From positions 1-41,590 of IMG/VR virus record IMGVR_UViG_3300030329_003866: a DNA stretch of 41,590 nt, one strand, 5' to 3'. This DNA is from a virus. This document shows positions 1-8,472 of this stretch, piece after piece. Position 1 is the stretch's first letter; each line of letters starts with the position of its first letter. The notes beneath the pieces are model-generated. The model ran no database searches. It was given only the letters and a program-made list of their open reading frames with translations, and was not told the DNA's origin. A program made the position numbers and the translations under genes.

Positions 1-294
1 AGCCATGACATTGAAGTCGGTGTTGCCGGTTCATATGGTGGCGTTGATTTATTTGTAGGTAGATTCGTTAGCGGCGATGCTGTTAAGGATGATACATACA
101 TTGAGCTTGGCTATGAGCTAGATGGTTATAACTTTCATGTAGGTGCCGGTGACGGTGGCTATACGGCTGAAGGTGATAGCTTCGCTCTTGTAAATGTTGG
201 TGTAAGTGTATCAACTGAGGGAGGCTATGGTGCTTCTTTCATTTACAACCCAGACTCGGAGACTCCGTACTTCATAGTATCCAAGTCTTGGTAA
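1..294 (+). CDS. C-terminal part of an outer-membrane beta-barrel (porin-like) protein, 5' end outside window
   Basis: Reading frame 1 is open from the first base to TAA at 292-294, giving the last 97 residues of a longer protein. The translation is rich in Gly, Tyr, Val and Asp with alternating polar and hydrophobic residues (for example YIELGYELDGYNFHVGAG), as in amphipathic beta strands. It ends in an aromatic residue (FIVSKSW), which is typical of the last strand of outer-membrane proteins recognised by the BAM machinery. The pattern recalls small TorF-like marine porins. Family assignment is by eye only; a secreted beta-rich virion protein is the alternative. A Gram-negative host is implied if the porin reading is right. 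Confidence 0.5.
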   Translation, partial: SHDIEVGVAGSYGGVDLFVGRFVSGDAVKDDTYIELGYELDGYNFHVGAGDGGYTAEGDSFALVNVGVSVSTEGGYGASFIYNPDSETPYFIVSKSW

Positions 295-302
295 AATAAC
301 AA

Positions 303-851
303 ATGACCGCAGCAGAACACGACTACTTGTTGGGACTCGACTTAAGCACGTTCTGCTGCGGTTTTTGTATTTGGAACCTTTCTGAAAATAAGCTTGAAAC
401 CGCAGGACACATCCCCCTAAAAAATTATAAAAATTGGCTTGACAAAGTTGATCAAGTTGTTTATATTATAGAAGAGATTAGAGATAATACTAATTCTATA
501 AAGCATGTAGTTATCGAAGACATCATCACAAAGTTTATTTCTGGTAAGTCAAACATAAAAACTATTATAAAGTTAGCAGGATTCAATCATGTTATACAGC
601 GGAAATGCTACGAGCTTTTTGGAATGGAACCTTGTTTGCTCAATGTCATTAGAGCAAGAAATCTTGCCGAATGTAAAGTTCCCAGAGGATCAAACTCCAA
701 AGAATACATTCTTCGGCGCGTTGTCGAGCTTCATCCAGAAGTTAAAACAATGTTGCCGCTAATGAAAACAAGAGATGAGTTTGCCAAAGAGGCATTTGAT
801 GTTGCTGATGCTATTGTAGTAGCAAGAGCAGGAGCCGCAGAAAGAGTTTAA
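303..851 (+). CDS. RuvC-like Holliday junction resolvase
   Basis: This 182-residue protein has the layout of the RuvC/RNase H-fold resolvases. An N-terminal GLDLST motif supplies the first acidic residue (Asp13), the VVIED strand supplies Glu72, and a C-terminal FDVADAIVVA helix supplies Asp166 and Asp169. Together these match the four metal-binding carboxylates of RuvC. Its expected role is cutting branched DNA during phage recombination or before packaging, in place of T4 endonuclease VII. It lies directly before the primase with no gap (TAA then ATG), in the same operon as the SbcCD-like gene. The exact substrate is not readable from sequence. Confidence 0.75.
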   Translation: MTAAEHDYLLGLDLSTFCCGFCIWNLSENKLETAGHIPLKNYKNWLDKVDQVVYIIEEIRDNTNSIKHVVIEDIITKFISGKSNIKTIIKLAGFNHVIQRKCYELFGMEPCLLNVIRARNLAECKVPRGSNSKEYILRRVVELHPEVKTMLPLMKTRDEFAKEAFDVADAIVVARAGAAERV

Positions 852-1805
852 ATGGCTGACAGTTTAAGTGTTTTGATTTCGGCGTTAGGAACACCACAGC
901 GCCCTAATAGTCCTGTAGATAAGAAGGGTAATGTTTATTTTCACTGCCCGTTTTGCAACCACAAGAATAAAAAACTTACTATCAATGTAGAAAAAGGTTT
1001 ATGGAATTGTTGGGTATGTGAAACTAGAGGAAGGTCTTTGTCTCGTCTTATGATAAAGACTGGCAACCACGCACAAGCTAAGTTGTTGGAGACATACAGA
1101 AAGCCGCAACTTGATATTGATAATCTGTTTGGACAAAATGATGTAAAAGAAGTAAGGCAAGTTGTAACCTTACCTAAAGGGTTTAATCCTATATTCAAAA
1201 ACATTAATAAGGTATTCTTTAAAGCAGCATTAGACTATCTGTATAAGAGAGGTTTTGAAAAAGAAGATACTCTTAAGTATGACATTCATTATAGTATTAC
1301 AGAGCAGAGGGTATTGTTCCCTAGTTATGATGATAATGAAACTCTGAACTATTATGTAAGCCGCTCTATTAGACCCGATGAAAAGATGAAGTATAAGAAT
1401 GCAACTATTCCTAAGAAGGATGTGATTTTCAATGAGCATCTAGTGGAGTGGGATAAAGAGTTGTTTTTAGTAGAGGGTGTATTTGATGCGATTATCTCTC
1501 GTAAAAATGCCATTCCTATTTTGGGATCTTCTATCAATGAAGAGTTTAAATTGTTCCGAAAAGTTATTAAGAATAAGACCGATGTTGTGATAGCATTAGA
1601 TGCTGATGCTAGAAAGAAATCATTGACATTGGCAAATAAGTTTATAAAGTTTGGCATCAATGTTAGGTTTATAGATTGGAAGGAAGATGAAAGTAGAGAC
1701 ATAGCTGACATGGGAAGTGAAGAGTTTATGAAAATAGCAGCAAGTGGTGCATTAAGAAACGTAGAGTTTAAGGATACTATTAAGGAGAGATTGTTTAGTT
1801 CATGA
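852..1805 (+). CDS. DNA primase (zinc finger plus TOPRIM)
   Basis: The 317-residue protein starts with a CHC2-like zinc-binding module: HCPFC at residues 31-35 and WNCWVC at 51-56, four cysteines in two CxxC pairs. It continues with a TOPRIM core, seen as LFLVEGVFDA (Glu208-Gly209) and VVIALDADA (Asp250 and Asp252), which binds the catalytic metals for primer synthesis. No helicase domain follows, so it is a stand-alone primase like T4 gp61 in role. It ends by overlapping the start of the next gene in a 4-base ATGA, which suggests translational coupling. Family-level confidence is high; host-like DnaG origin versus phage origin cannot be told apart here. Confidence 0.85.
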   Translation: MADSLSVLISALGTPQRPNSPVDKKGNVYFHCPFCNHKNKKLTINVEKGLWNCWVCETRGRSLSRLMIKTGNHAQAKLLETYRKPQLDIDNLFGQNDVKEVRQVVTLPKGFNPIFKNINKVFFKAALDYLYKRGFEKEDTLKYDIHYSITEQRVLFPSYDDNETLNYYVSRSIRPDEKMKYKNATIPKKDVIFNEHLVEWDKELFLVEGVFDAIISRKNAIPILGSSINEEFKLFRKVIKNKTDVVIALDADARKKSLTLANKFIKFGINVRFIDWKEDESRDIADMGSEEFMKIAASGALRNVEFKDTIKERLFSS

Positions 1806-4800
1806 TTATTGCTCACCTAAGTGACATACACATTCGCAAAACGCGTAGGCATACAGAGTATAAGAAAGTATTAGAAAATTTAATAGGTAGTATAGAATCT
1901 TTTAATGTAGATAGGATTGTTATAGCCGGGGACTTATTGCACAATAAAACAGACCTATCTCCCGAAGCTGTGGATTTAGCAAGCCTCTATCTTAACACCT
2001 TAAGTGATGTTGCTCCTGTAGATATTATATTGGGCAACCATGATTGTGTTATCAACCAACATAACCGTTTAGACAGCCTGAGTCCCATCATAAGGCTTTT
2101 GCAAGAGCAGGGTAAGCCAATACACTTTTATACAGAGAGTGGCTTATATGACGTTACAGAGGGTTTAGTGTATGGTATATTTGCTCAACAGGATACGGCA
2201 GAACAATGGCCTATTGAGTTTGATAGGGAAGACGGTAAGGCATATGTAGCCCTGTATCATGGAGCTATAGATGGAAGTAAGACTAGCGCTAGTCATCGTA
2301 TTGAAAGTGATACTGATAAGAGTGTGTTCCGTAACTATGATTTTGGAATGTTAGGTGATATTCATTCTCGTCAGCCTCTTATTTTAGATGAAAATGGTAA
2401 AGTAAAGGTTGCGTATTCGGGTTCGCTTATTCAGCAAAACTTTGGTGAAGAAGTAGAGAAAGGCTTTTTGATCTGGAGTTTAGAAGAAAGAAAATGTTCT
2501 TTTGTAGAAGTGGCAAATGAATGGGGTTTTAAAACTTTTAGGTTGGATAAACAAGCCATTGACTTTATAGACACTATTGAGTTTGACTTGCCCACTAAAC
2601 CTTACATTCGTATTCTAATGAACTCTGATGACTATAGTGTGACAAACGCTAAACATGTAGAGTCTGTATTAAGAAACAAGTATAAGCCTGAAGGTTTGTT
2701 TATTGAGGTAGATATAAATGATACGGTAGATGACCTTTCTTTGTCTGGGAAGGCTGATAATGTAACAGACTTAAAGGGTCAGCAAGATTTACTTAAGCAG
2801 TATTTTGCAAAACGCCCAACCGTATCAGAGCAAGAAGTAGAAGAAGTGTTGGCGATACACAAAGATTTTTATGATACTTCTGCGAGTGAAGAGTATGATA
2901 CTTATGGCGGAAGAACATGGAGAATAAATAAAATCATTTTTGATAATGTTTTTTCTTATGGGCCAAATAATGTTATCAACTTTGATAAGATAAAAGGATT
3001 GACTGGTATTTTTTCTCCTAATGCTTCTGGTAAGTCAAGCATACTTTACGCTATTCTTCAAGGTTTCTTTAATAGTAGTAATAGAACTGGTGGCAGAAAT
3101 GTTGCTGATGTTATTCATAAAAATAAGGATGAAGGATTTATTGAGATAGATTTTTCAATAGACAATACACAATACGTCATTGAAAGAAAGTTTAAAAGAA
3201 ATAAAAGAAACCCCAACAGAGCGAACAATAAGGTTGAGTTATTTCAAATCATCGCAGGTGAGAAGGTTAATATTAGTGGCAATGCAAATGTAAGAGAAAC
3301 AGAGAATACCATTCGCACATTGCTTGGCTCTTATGAAGAACATACTATGACTACCTTTAGTCAGCAGTTTGACATTACTCGTTTTATTGATCATGGTCAA
3401 ACTAACCGAAAAGATTTGCTAGCAAGGTTTCTTGGTCTTAATGTTATTGATGACTTGCAGAAAGCCATCAAGGATGAAACCGCATCTATCAAATCTATTT
3501 TGAAAGAGTATCAACAGAATGATTATCCTTCTATTCTAAATCGTTTTGAGGAAGAGCATACTGATGTAGTGGGGAAGATTAATGACCTAAAAGAAAGAAA
3601 GACTGCATTAGAGGGTAAGTTAGATGATGCTCAAAAACTAAAAGACGATTTGTTCAAGTCATTACACCCTGTTTATGAAGGGTTGCGTGGGTTGGGAGAT
3701 ATTGAATCAGATGTTAGTCAATCAACCACAAACATAAAGGAGTTAGGTAACCAAGAGAAAAAGAACCATGACCTAAAAAAGAAGTGGAAGGTAAGTCTAG
3801 CAGATACTGAAACTCAACTCAATGATTTAGACACAAAAGATGGTGGTTATGTTCATAGAAAAAAGACATACTATACGGCAAATGATAGACTAAAGGAGTT
3901 ACAATGGGAACTTAAATCTAAACAAGAAAAGATAAGTCATCACCAAGGACAGAGTGGCATTCTTGATAGACACGATTGGTTTGACACAAACGACACCTGT
4001 AAGAAATGTAGCTTTTTAACTGGAGCCTTTAAGAGCAGAAAGCTCGTTGAAGAAGAGAATGTTTTGCTGAAGTCTCTTGAAGAAGAGTTTGAAGATAAAC
4101 GTAAGGAACTAGAAAAATATAAAGATTTTCCTAAAGAGGAAAAGCTATATGAAAAATGTGAGAAGGAAGTGGGTGATTTAAAATCTAAACTACAAAACTT
4201 GGAAATGGTTTTTGAAAACATAACACTTCAGTTAGAGTTAGAAAAGAATAAGCTATCTTCTTACAAGGACGAGCGAAAGACATACAAGAAGAATGAAAGC
4301 TCTATTAAGCATAATGATAATGTTGGAAAAGAGCTTGCAAAGTTAGAGGGAAGTATTGCTACTTTGGAGTCAAACCTTAAGAGTAACAATGATGAGATTA
4401 CACAAGGGACTAGTTACTTGGGTCAGATAAGCCAGAAGATTATAGACTTGGGTGGCAACATTGAAGTGCTGAAAGAGATAGAAAAGAAATATGTGTTGCA
4501 TGAGTTGTTGATGGATGCGTTTGGAAATGATGGTATTCCTTTGATGATTCTCAATAAGGCTGTACCTCTTATCAATAATGAGATAAGAAAGATTTTAAGC
4601 AACATTACTAACTTTGAGGTTTTTCTTGAAGTGGATACGGAAGCTCACGACTTGAGTATCTTCATTGACGATGGCACTTCTCGGCGGCGTGTAGAGTTAG
4701 GGTCTGGTATGGAGAAGACATTGACAGCCCTTACCATCCGCTCTGCTCTATCTAACATTAGCTTGTTACCAACGTGTAACTTGTTTGTAATAGATGAAGG

Positions 4801-4978
4801 TTTTGGTACACTTGACTCTGAAAACATCAACCACATGAATATGCTTTTGGGTTACCTAAAGAGTAAGTTTGAGAATGTATTAATCATTTCTCACATTGAA
4901 AGTATGCAAGACATTACTAATAATGTTATCAACATCAATAAGAATGAAAAAGGTTATTCTAGCATAAAGATAATGTAA
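1802..4978 (+). CDS. Fused SbcD-SbcC (Mre11-Rad50-like) nuclease-ATPase, gp47/gp46 equivalent
   Basis: At 1058 residues this is one polypeptide doing the job of two T4 proteins. The N-terminal ~330 residues are a calcineurin-like phosphoesterase with HLSDIHI (5-11), AGDLLHN (42-48) and GNHD (78-81). After a linker comes a Rad50/SbcC ATPase. The P-loop (SPNASGKSS) is near residue 406. Long Lys/Glu-rich coiled coils follow, with a zinc hook CKKC near 729. The signature ELGSGMEKT is near 966 and the Walker B VIDEG near 997. It should process DNA ends and feed recombination-dependent replication. The single uninterrupted frame, with no stop or frameshift, shows the fusion is real in this sequence. 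Confidence 0.9.
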   Translation: MIIAHLSDIHIRKTRRHTEYKKVLENLIGSIESFNVDRIVIAGDLLHNKTDLSPEAVDLASLYLNTLSDVAPVDIILGNHDCVINQHNRLDSLSPIIRLLQEQGKPIHFYTESGLYDVTEGLVYGIFAQQDTAEQWPIEFDREDGKAYVALYHGAIDGSKTSASHRIESDTDKSVFRNYDFGMLGDIHSRQPLILDENGKVKVAYSGSLIQQNFGEEVEKGFLIWSLEERKCSFVEVANEWGFKTFRLDKQAIDFIDTIEFDLPTKPYIRILMNSDDYSVTNAKHVESVLRNKYKPEGLFIEVDINDTVDDLSLSGKADNVTDLKGQQDLLKQYFAKRPTVSEQEVEEVLAIHKDFYDTSASEEYDTYGGRTWRINKIIFDNVFSYGPNNVINFDKIKGLTGIFSPNASGKSSILYAILQGFFNSSNRTGGRNVADVIHKNKDEGFIEIDFSIDNTQYVIERKFKRNKRNPNRANNKVELFQIIAGEKVNISGNANVRETENTIRTLLGSYEEHTMTTFSQQFDITRFIDHGQTNRKDLLARFLGLNVIDDLQKAIKDETASIKSILKEYQQNDYPSILNRFEEEHTDVVGKINDLKERKTALEGKLDDAQKLKDDLFKSLHPVYEGLRGLGDIESDVSQSTTNIKELGNQEKKNHDLKKKWKVSLADTETQLNDLDTKDGGYVHRKKTYYTANDRLKELQWELKSKQEKISHHQGQSGILDRHDWFDTNDTCKKCSFLTGAFKSRKLVEEENVLLKSLEEEFEDKRKELEKYKDFPKEEKLYEKCEKEVGDLKSKLQNLEMVFENITLQLELEKNKLSSYKDERKTYKKNESSIKHNDNVGKELAKLEGSIATLESNLKSNNDEITQGTSYLGQISQKIIDLGGNIEVLKEIEKKYVLHELLMDAFGNDGIPLMILNKAVPLINNEIRKILSNITNFEVFLEVDTEAHDLSIFIDDGTSRRRVELGSGMEKTLTALTIRSALSNISLLPTCNLFVIDEGFGTLDSENINHMNMLLGYLKSKFENVLIISHIESMQDITNNVININKNEKGYSSIKIM

Positions 4979-4990
4979 CACTCTGTGATG

Positions 4991-4998
4991 ATATTTAT
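4991..4998 (+). promoter_or_regulatory. ATATTTAT element, candidate phage promoter
   Basis: The octamer lies in the 48-base gap after the SbcCD-like gene, 28 bases before the start codon at 5027. It is one of about ten copies placed in intergenic gaps on the coding strand. No good -35 box stands upstream, as expected for a T4-style late promoter. Confidence 0.4.
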
Positions 4999-5026
4999 AA
5001 GACACCTAAACGATGAGGAATAAAAA

Positions 5027-5476
5027 ATGATTAAAACATTAATTGGATTTGCAGGTATGATAGGTATGACGCTTTGGGCGATGGAGTTTAATGTAGCTAC
5101 CTTCGTGAATGTGCCATCAATTATGATTGTTTGGGGTTTAACATTTTTTGGGTTGTTGGCATCGGGTCGCAAGATGATTGGTGCCGGATCGGCACTGTTT
5201 GATAAGCACGCTGATGAAGAACAACTTTATGAAGCGAGTGATACTTTTATCTATGCGGGTCGGTTGAGCATGGCTAGCGGTTGGGTCGGAGTTTTGATTG
5301 GGTTAGTGTTGATGTTGGCTAATATGAGTGACCCTGCTGCTATTGGCCCTGCTATGGCTATTTGTTTATTGACCGCTTTGTATGGTACCATTCTTAAGTA
5401 TTTCGTTTTTAATCCTCTTTCTGATCAATTGACAGATAAGGGTACAGAGATCTTCCAAGCGAGGGCAAATAAATAA
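5027..5476 (+). CDS. MotA/TolQ/ExbB-like membrane protein, short form
   Basis: This 149-residue protein has four predicted membrane segments, at about residues 2-20, 28-46, 84-100 and 107-128. The third and fourth carry the best signal: GWVGVLIGLVLMLANMSDP followed by AIGPAMAICLLTALYGTIL and then FNPLSDQL. This matches the conserved core of the MotA/TolQ/ExbB proton-channel family (G-x-x-G-x-V-x-G-L ... IGPA-x-A-x-A-LLTT-x-YG). The family is usually 220-290 residues with a large cytoplasmic loop, which is much reduced here (about 35 residues). It overlaps the holin-like gene by one base (TAATG), so a role in lysis or in changing membrane energetics is plausible but is inference. Confidence 0.6.
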   Translation: MIKTLIGFAGMIGMTLWAMEFNVATFVNVPSIMIVWGLTFFGLLASGRKMIGAGSALFDKHADEEQLYEASDTFIYAGRLSMASGWVGVLIGLVLMLANMSDPAAIGPAMAICLLTALYGTILKYFVFNPLSDQLTDKGTEIFQARANK

Positions 5477-5868
5477 TGGCACTTAATTTAATAGGTGGAA
5501 TAGTAGGAAAGATTTTACCCGAAGCCGGTAAAATAATAGACAACTTACATACGAGCCAAGAAGAGAAGCTGGCTGCTAAACAGAGGTTAGAAGAGTTAGT
5601 AGTATCTGCGGAGCAGTCGGCACAGCAAGAAGTAAGTGCGAGATGGGAAGCAGACCTCAAGTCAGGTAACTGGCTTGCTGCCAACATTCGCCCTATGACT
5701 TTGATATTTCTAACCGCTGTGTTTTCGTTGCTTTCTGTAACAGATGGTAATATTGGAGAGTTTAGTATTGGTGAGGCTTACATTCCAGTATTCCAAACCT
5801 TGTTGCTTGCTGTGTATTCAAGCTACTTTGTGGGGCGGTCAATAGAAAAAGTAAAGAAAAGCGCTTGA
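5476..5868 (+). CDS. Holin-like protein of the GTA/3TM holin type
   Basis: The 130-residue product begins with an amphipathic stretch ending near a proline-containing helix. An Ala/Glu-rich coiled helix follows (residues 27-60). Then comes NWLAANIRPMTLIFLTAVF, the W..N.RP motif leading into the first strong membrane segment of 3TM holins. A second segment (about 99-118) is followed by a basic end. Known relatives make holes in the inner membrane that release endolysin. No obvious endolysin is adjacent in this window. The start overlaps the upstream stop (TAATG), giving coupled expression with the MotA-like gene. Confidence 0.6.
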   Translation: MALNLIGGIVGKILPEAGKIIDNLHTSQEEKLAAKQRLEELVVSAEQSAQQEVSARWEADLKSGNWLAANIRPMTLIFLTAVFSLLSVTDGNIGEFSIGEAYIPVFQTLLLAVYSSYFVGRSIEKVKKSA

Positions 5869-5875
5869 GGATACT

Positions 5876-6571
5876 ATGAAAAAAATAGCAATCATAGTCA
5901 TAGTTTTATTACTAACAACAGCCGCGGCACATTCAGACCACGACGAAATAAAGACGATCATCCCGGTGGCACACAAAGGATGGTCCTTACTCGGCTGGTC
6001 CTTACAACCTCATGTGACGAATGATTCTATTGTGAGCAGCGGTTACGAAGCGGTGATGTATGCGGCGTTAGACAACAGAGTTTTTTACTTTAGCGAGCAG
6101 AGTGGCTACACCATAGCTGATACTTTCATTATCGGTGAAGGATACTGGATGAAATCTAATGTGACCGCACCTTTGATACAACAAGGGAAAGCACCACAAA
6201 TAAGAACACACATCTTATCCGCCGGGTGGAACATCGTCGGCCCATTAGAAGAGGAAATACATCCTTTGTTATTGGTGTATTCGCATCCTACTATTGATAG
6301 TATTTGGGGGTGGGATTTTGCCAACTACCAGTATAAAGATATGTTGGCTTCACAAGAGCATTTAGTGCCAGGATATGGTTATTGGCTATATGTTGCACAC
6401 GATGATACTTTATTTTATGATGGATTTAGTAATCAAACACCACCTCAAGCGCCAACAAAAGTTATTGTGCCTGGTAGTCAAAGACAACCACCATCGGCGC
6501 CAGTGTATGTGGGTGTAAAAACATGGGGAGATTTAAAAAATGACATACATAATAGCACAACCATGCATTGA
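5876..6571 (+). CDS. Secreted protein with two GW...GYW repeats, unknown function
   Basis: The 231-residue protein begins with a classical signal peptide ([20 protein letters not shown]). The mature part contains two similar units of about 85 residues. Each opens with a GW-x-(L/I)-x-G strand (GWSLLGWSL near 36, GWNIVGPL near 118) and ends with G-x-GYW (GEGYWMK near 83, PGYGYWLYV near 166). Such GWN...GYW repeats occur in surface beta-rich domains of bacteria. The C terminus is Pro/Gln-rich. The last 32 bases overlap the ferredoxin gene in another frame. It is probably exported; its role is not known. Confidence 0.55.
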   Translation: MKKIAIIVIVLLLTTAAAHSDHDEIKTIIPVAHKGWSLLGWSLQPHVTNDSIVSSGYEAVMYAALDNRVFYFSEQSGYTIADTFIIGEGYWMKSNVTAPLIQQGKAPQIRTHILSAGWNIVGPLEEEIHPLLLVYSHPTIDSIWGWDFANYQYKDMLASQEHLVPGYGYWLYVAHDDTLFYDGFSNQTPPQAPTKVIVPGSQRQPPSAPVYVGVKTWGDLKNDIHNSTTMH

Positions 6572-6788
6572 TGTAAAGGATAAAGCTTGTATAGATGTTT
6601 GCCCAGTAGATTGTATTCATCCTACTGATGGAGAGGATGTGAATCAGTTGTTCATTGACCCCGATGAATGCATTGATTGTGGAGCTTGTGAGCCGGAATG
6701 TCCGGTAGAAGCCATTTTTACCGAAGAAGATCTACCGGCAGAATGGGCACATTTTACCAAGATAAACGCAGATTACTTTTTAAAATAG
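6540..6788 (+). CDS. Ferredoxin, 7Fe type ([3Fe-4S][4Fe-4S])
   Basis: This 82-residue protein has C9-x7-C17-x3-C21-P and C44-x2-C47-x2-C50-x3-C54-P. By analogy with Azotobacter FdI, C9, C17 and C54 would hold a [3Fe-4S] cluster. C21, C44, C47 and C50 would hold a [4Fe-4S] cluster, and C25 would be the free cysteine. The phrase [21 protein letters not shown] is almost diagnostic. It should be a soluble low-potential electron carrier. A GGAG ribosome site sits about 12 bases upstream, inside the preceding gene. A glutaredoxin gene follows after 9 bases, making a redox pair. Confidence 0.9.
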   Translation: MTYIIAQPCIDVKDKACIDVCPVDCIHPTDGEDVNQLFIDPDECIDCGACEPECPVEAIFTEEDLPAEWAHFTKINADYFLK

Positions 6789-6797
6789 GAGCCAACC

Positions 6798-7061
6798 ATG
6801 AACGTAGTAGCCTATTTGAAACCAACGTGTGGGTGGAGTGCGGGTGTAAGGGAAGTGTTATCTAGATATGATATTGAATACGAAGAAAAACTTATTAGCG
6901 ATCCCGACATCTATGCAGAAATGGTAATGAAGACTGGCCAACCTATGTCGCCATGCGTTGAGATTGACGGAGAAATGTTAGTTGATGTAGGTGGCGAAGA
7001 AGTAGAAGACCATCTGCTACGCTCCGATAATGATATTTGTGCGAGAATGGGTCAGCTTTAA
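6798..7061 (+). CDS. Monothiol glutaredoxin-like protein
   Basis: The 87-residue product is a compact thioredoxin-fold protein. The active site is C11-G-W-S, a monothiol CGxS motif. The cis-proline loop is seen in GQPMSPCVEIDGEML, and a VGG turn follows as in glutaredoxins. Monothiol glutaredoxins bind glutathione and can carry or transfer Fe-S clusters. That would suit the ferredoxin encoded just upstream and the IscA-like gene at 17081. A clear ribosome site (AGGAGCC) precedes the ATG. Direct Fe-S transfer here is inference. Confidence 0.8.
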   Translation: MNVVAYLKPTCGWSAGVREVLSRYDIEYEEKLISDPDIYAEMVMKTGQPMSPCVEIDGEMLVDVGGEEVEDHLLRSDNDICARMGQL

Positions 7062-7286
7062 TTGGATAAAGAAAAAGTAAATCATCCTGATCATTATAAT
7101 AGTGGACAGTATGAAGTAGTAGATGTTATTGATGACGCAGGGTTTGGCGAAGGTTTTTGTTTGGGTAATGCTTTGAAGTATATTTTGAGAGCGCGCCACA
7201 AAGAGAATTATTTAGAAGATTTAAAGAAAGCTAAATGGTATTTGGAATACTTAATAAAGAGAATTGAAGATGAAAAAAGGAAATAA
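7062..7286 (+). CDS. DUF3310 family protein
   Basis: The 74-residue protein carries the family pattern VNHPDHYNSG, then EVVDVID, FCLGNALKYILRARHK and EDLKKAKWYLEYLI. DUF3310 proteins are widespread in tailed phages, sometimes labelled as nucleotide kinase-like, but no activity is firmly established. The only in-frame start that keeps the conserved N terminus is TTG immediately after the glutaredoxin stop. Confidence 0.85.
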   Translation: MDKEKVNHPDHYNSGQYEVVDVIDDAGFGEGFCLGNALKYILRARHKENYLEDLKKAKWYLEYLIKRIEDEKRK

Positions 7287-7488
7287 ATATGTTGAAGCAG
7301 CTAAAGCTCATTTTGAAGCTCGTAAGTTAGAGGCTGAAGCAGTTTTAGAAACTTATTTTACTAACTCAGTTGGAATAGGCGAACATAGTGAACTTCCAGA
7401 AGAAGTGTATAAGTGGGTAGAAAAACTGGCATCAGCTAATGATGGACTTAATGCTTTGGAAGGTTTTTTGAATGAACATAGAAAGTAA
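7270..7488 (+). CDS. Small helical protein, unknown
   Basis: From ATG at 7270 the product is 72 residues, overlapping the end of the DUF3310 gene by 17 bases. A TTG six bases earlier is possible, but ATG is preferred. It has a charged, Ala/Glu-rich N-terminal helix (VEAAKAHFEARKLEAEAVLETYF), then a short acidic loop and a second helix. No family is recognised. Confidence 0.6.
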   Translation: MKKGNKYVEAAKAHFEARKLEAEAVLETYFTNSVGIGEHSELPEEVYKWVEKLASANDGLNALEGFLNEHRK

Positions 7489-7939
7489 GACAGGTTTTAT
7501 AGCAAGCACATTCGACATAATGCATCCCGGCTATGTCATGATGCTAAAGGAATGTAAGGATAACTGTAACTATTTAGTAGTAGGTTTACATGAGAATCCA
7601 ACGTGGGAAAGAGAGGACAAAAATAGTCCAATAATGAGTTTACATGAGCGGTTTCTTGTATTAAAATCTATCAGATACATAGACGAAATAGCTCCTTATA
7701 AGAATGAAGATGAGCTTTTAAACCTGTTGTATTTCTATAAGCCCGATGTTCGTTTCTTAGGTTCAGATTATGATACACCAGAGATGAAGAAGAAAATAAC
7801 AGGTAGGTTTTTGTGTGATCAACTTTATTACATAAGTAGGTTTCATAGTTATAGTAGTAGTGGAATAAGAAAAGACATTTATGAAGCAGAGAAGTATAAA
7901 GAAAACACTATGAAGAATATAAAAGAAGGGGTTGTATGA
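7472..7939 (+). CDS. Cytidylyltransferase-like nucleotidyltransferase (HxGH family)
   Basis: This 155-residue protein begins with TGFIASTFDIMHPGYVMML, matching the G-T-F-D-x-x-H-x-G-H nucleotide-binding motif. The last His of HxGH is replaced by Tyr21. Later RFLGSDYD and ISRFHSYSSSGIR match the second signature (R-x-x-x-I-S-S-S-x-I-R) of glycerol-3-phosphate cytidylyltransferase and phosphopantetheine adenylyltransferase relatives. It likely activates a small phosphate for glycan or lipid modification; the substrate is unknown. It overlaps both neighbours slightly, so it belongs to the same transcript. Confidence 0.75.
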   Translation: MNIESKTGFIASTFDIMHPGYVMMLKECKDNCNYLVVGLHENPTWEREDKNSPIMSLHERFLVLKSIRYIDEIAPYKNEDELLNLLYFYKPDVRFLGSDYDTPEMKKKITGRFLCDQLYYISRFHSYSSSGIRKDIYEAEKYKENTMKNIKEGVV

Positions 7940-8469
7940 ACAACTTTTTTAGTATAGGTAGAGACATTGATATTATGGGAGAGGATGAAAGGAGCTTAGA
8001 GGTGTTGCGATACAGCTCCGGTGATGATAGCACCCTCGGCATACTTTCTGAGGTAGGACCGGAGGGTCGTGAATTTCTTGCTTACACTTTGGAAGATGAG
8101 TTTAGAGAAAAGAAAGTTTCCGCTGAGACACGTATCCCAGAAGGCACTTATGAAGTTAGATTAAGAACTACTGGTGGTTTTCATGGTCGGTATCTGAAAA
8201 AGTTTGGTGATGATTTTCATAAGGGAATGTTGCATGTACAAGATGTACCTGGGTTTGAATACATCTTGATACATACAGGTAATACAGACGAGCATACAAT
8301 GGGTTGCTTGTTGGTGGCGGATACCTCACAACAGAATATTACTAAGGATGGTTTCATAGGTGCATCAACTGCGGCTTATAAAAGAATCTATCCATCATTG
8401 GCTCAATGGCTTTTAGATGGAAACATTTTGACTATTACTTATATAGATTATGACAATCCTCATAACTAA
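7936..8469 (+). CDS. DUF5675-like protein
   Basis: The 177-residue product contains LAYTLEDEFRE, IPEGTYEVRLRTTGGFH, MLHVQDVPGFEYILIHTGNTDEHTMGCLLVAD and a C-terminal AYKRIYP. This is the pattern of DUF5675, found in phages and often next to lysis or baseplate genes. The Y-x-L-I-H-x-G-N core with a later GC-L is the strongest hint. Function is unproven. A 4-base overlap couples it to the upstream nucleotidyltransferase. Confidence 0.7.
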   Translation: MNNFFSIGRDIDIMGEDERSLEVLRYSSGDDSTLGILSEVGPEGREFLAYTLEDEFREKKVSAETRIPEGTYEVRLRTTGGFHGRYLKKFGDDFHKGMLHVQDVPGFEYILIHTGNTDEHTMGCLLVADTSQQNITKDGFIGASTAAYKRIYPSLAQWLLDGNILTITYIDYDNPHN

Positions 8470-8472
8470 CCT

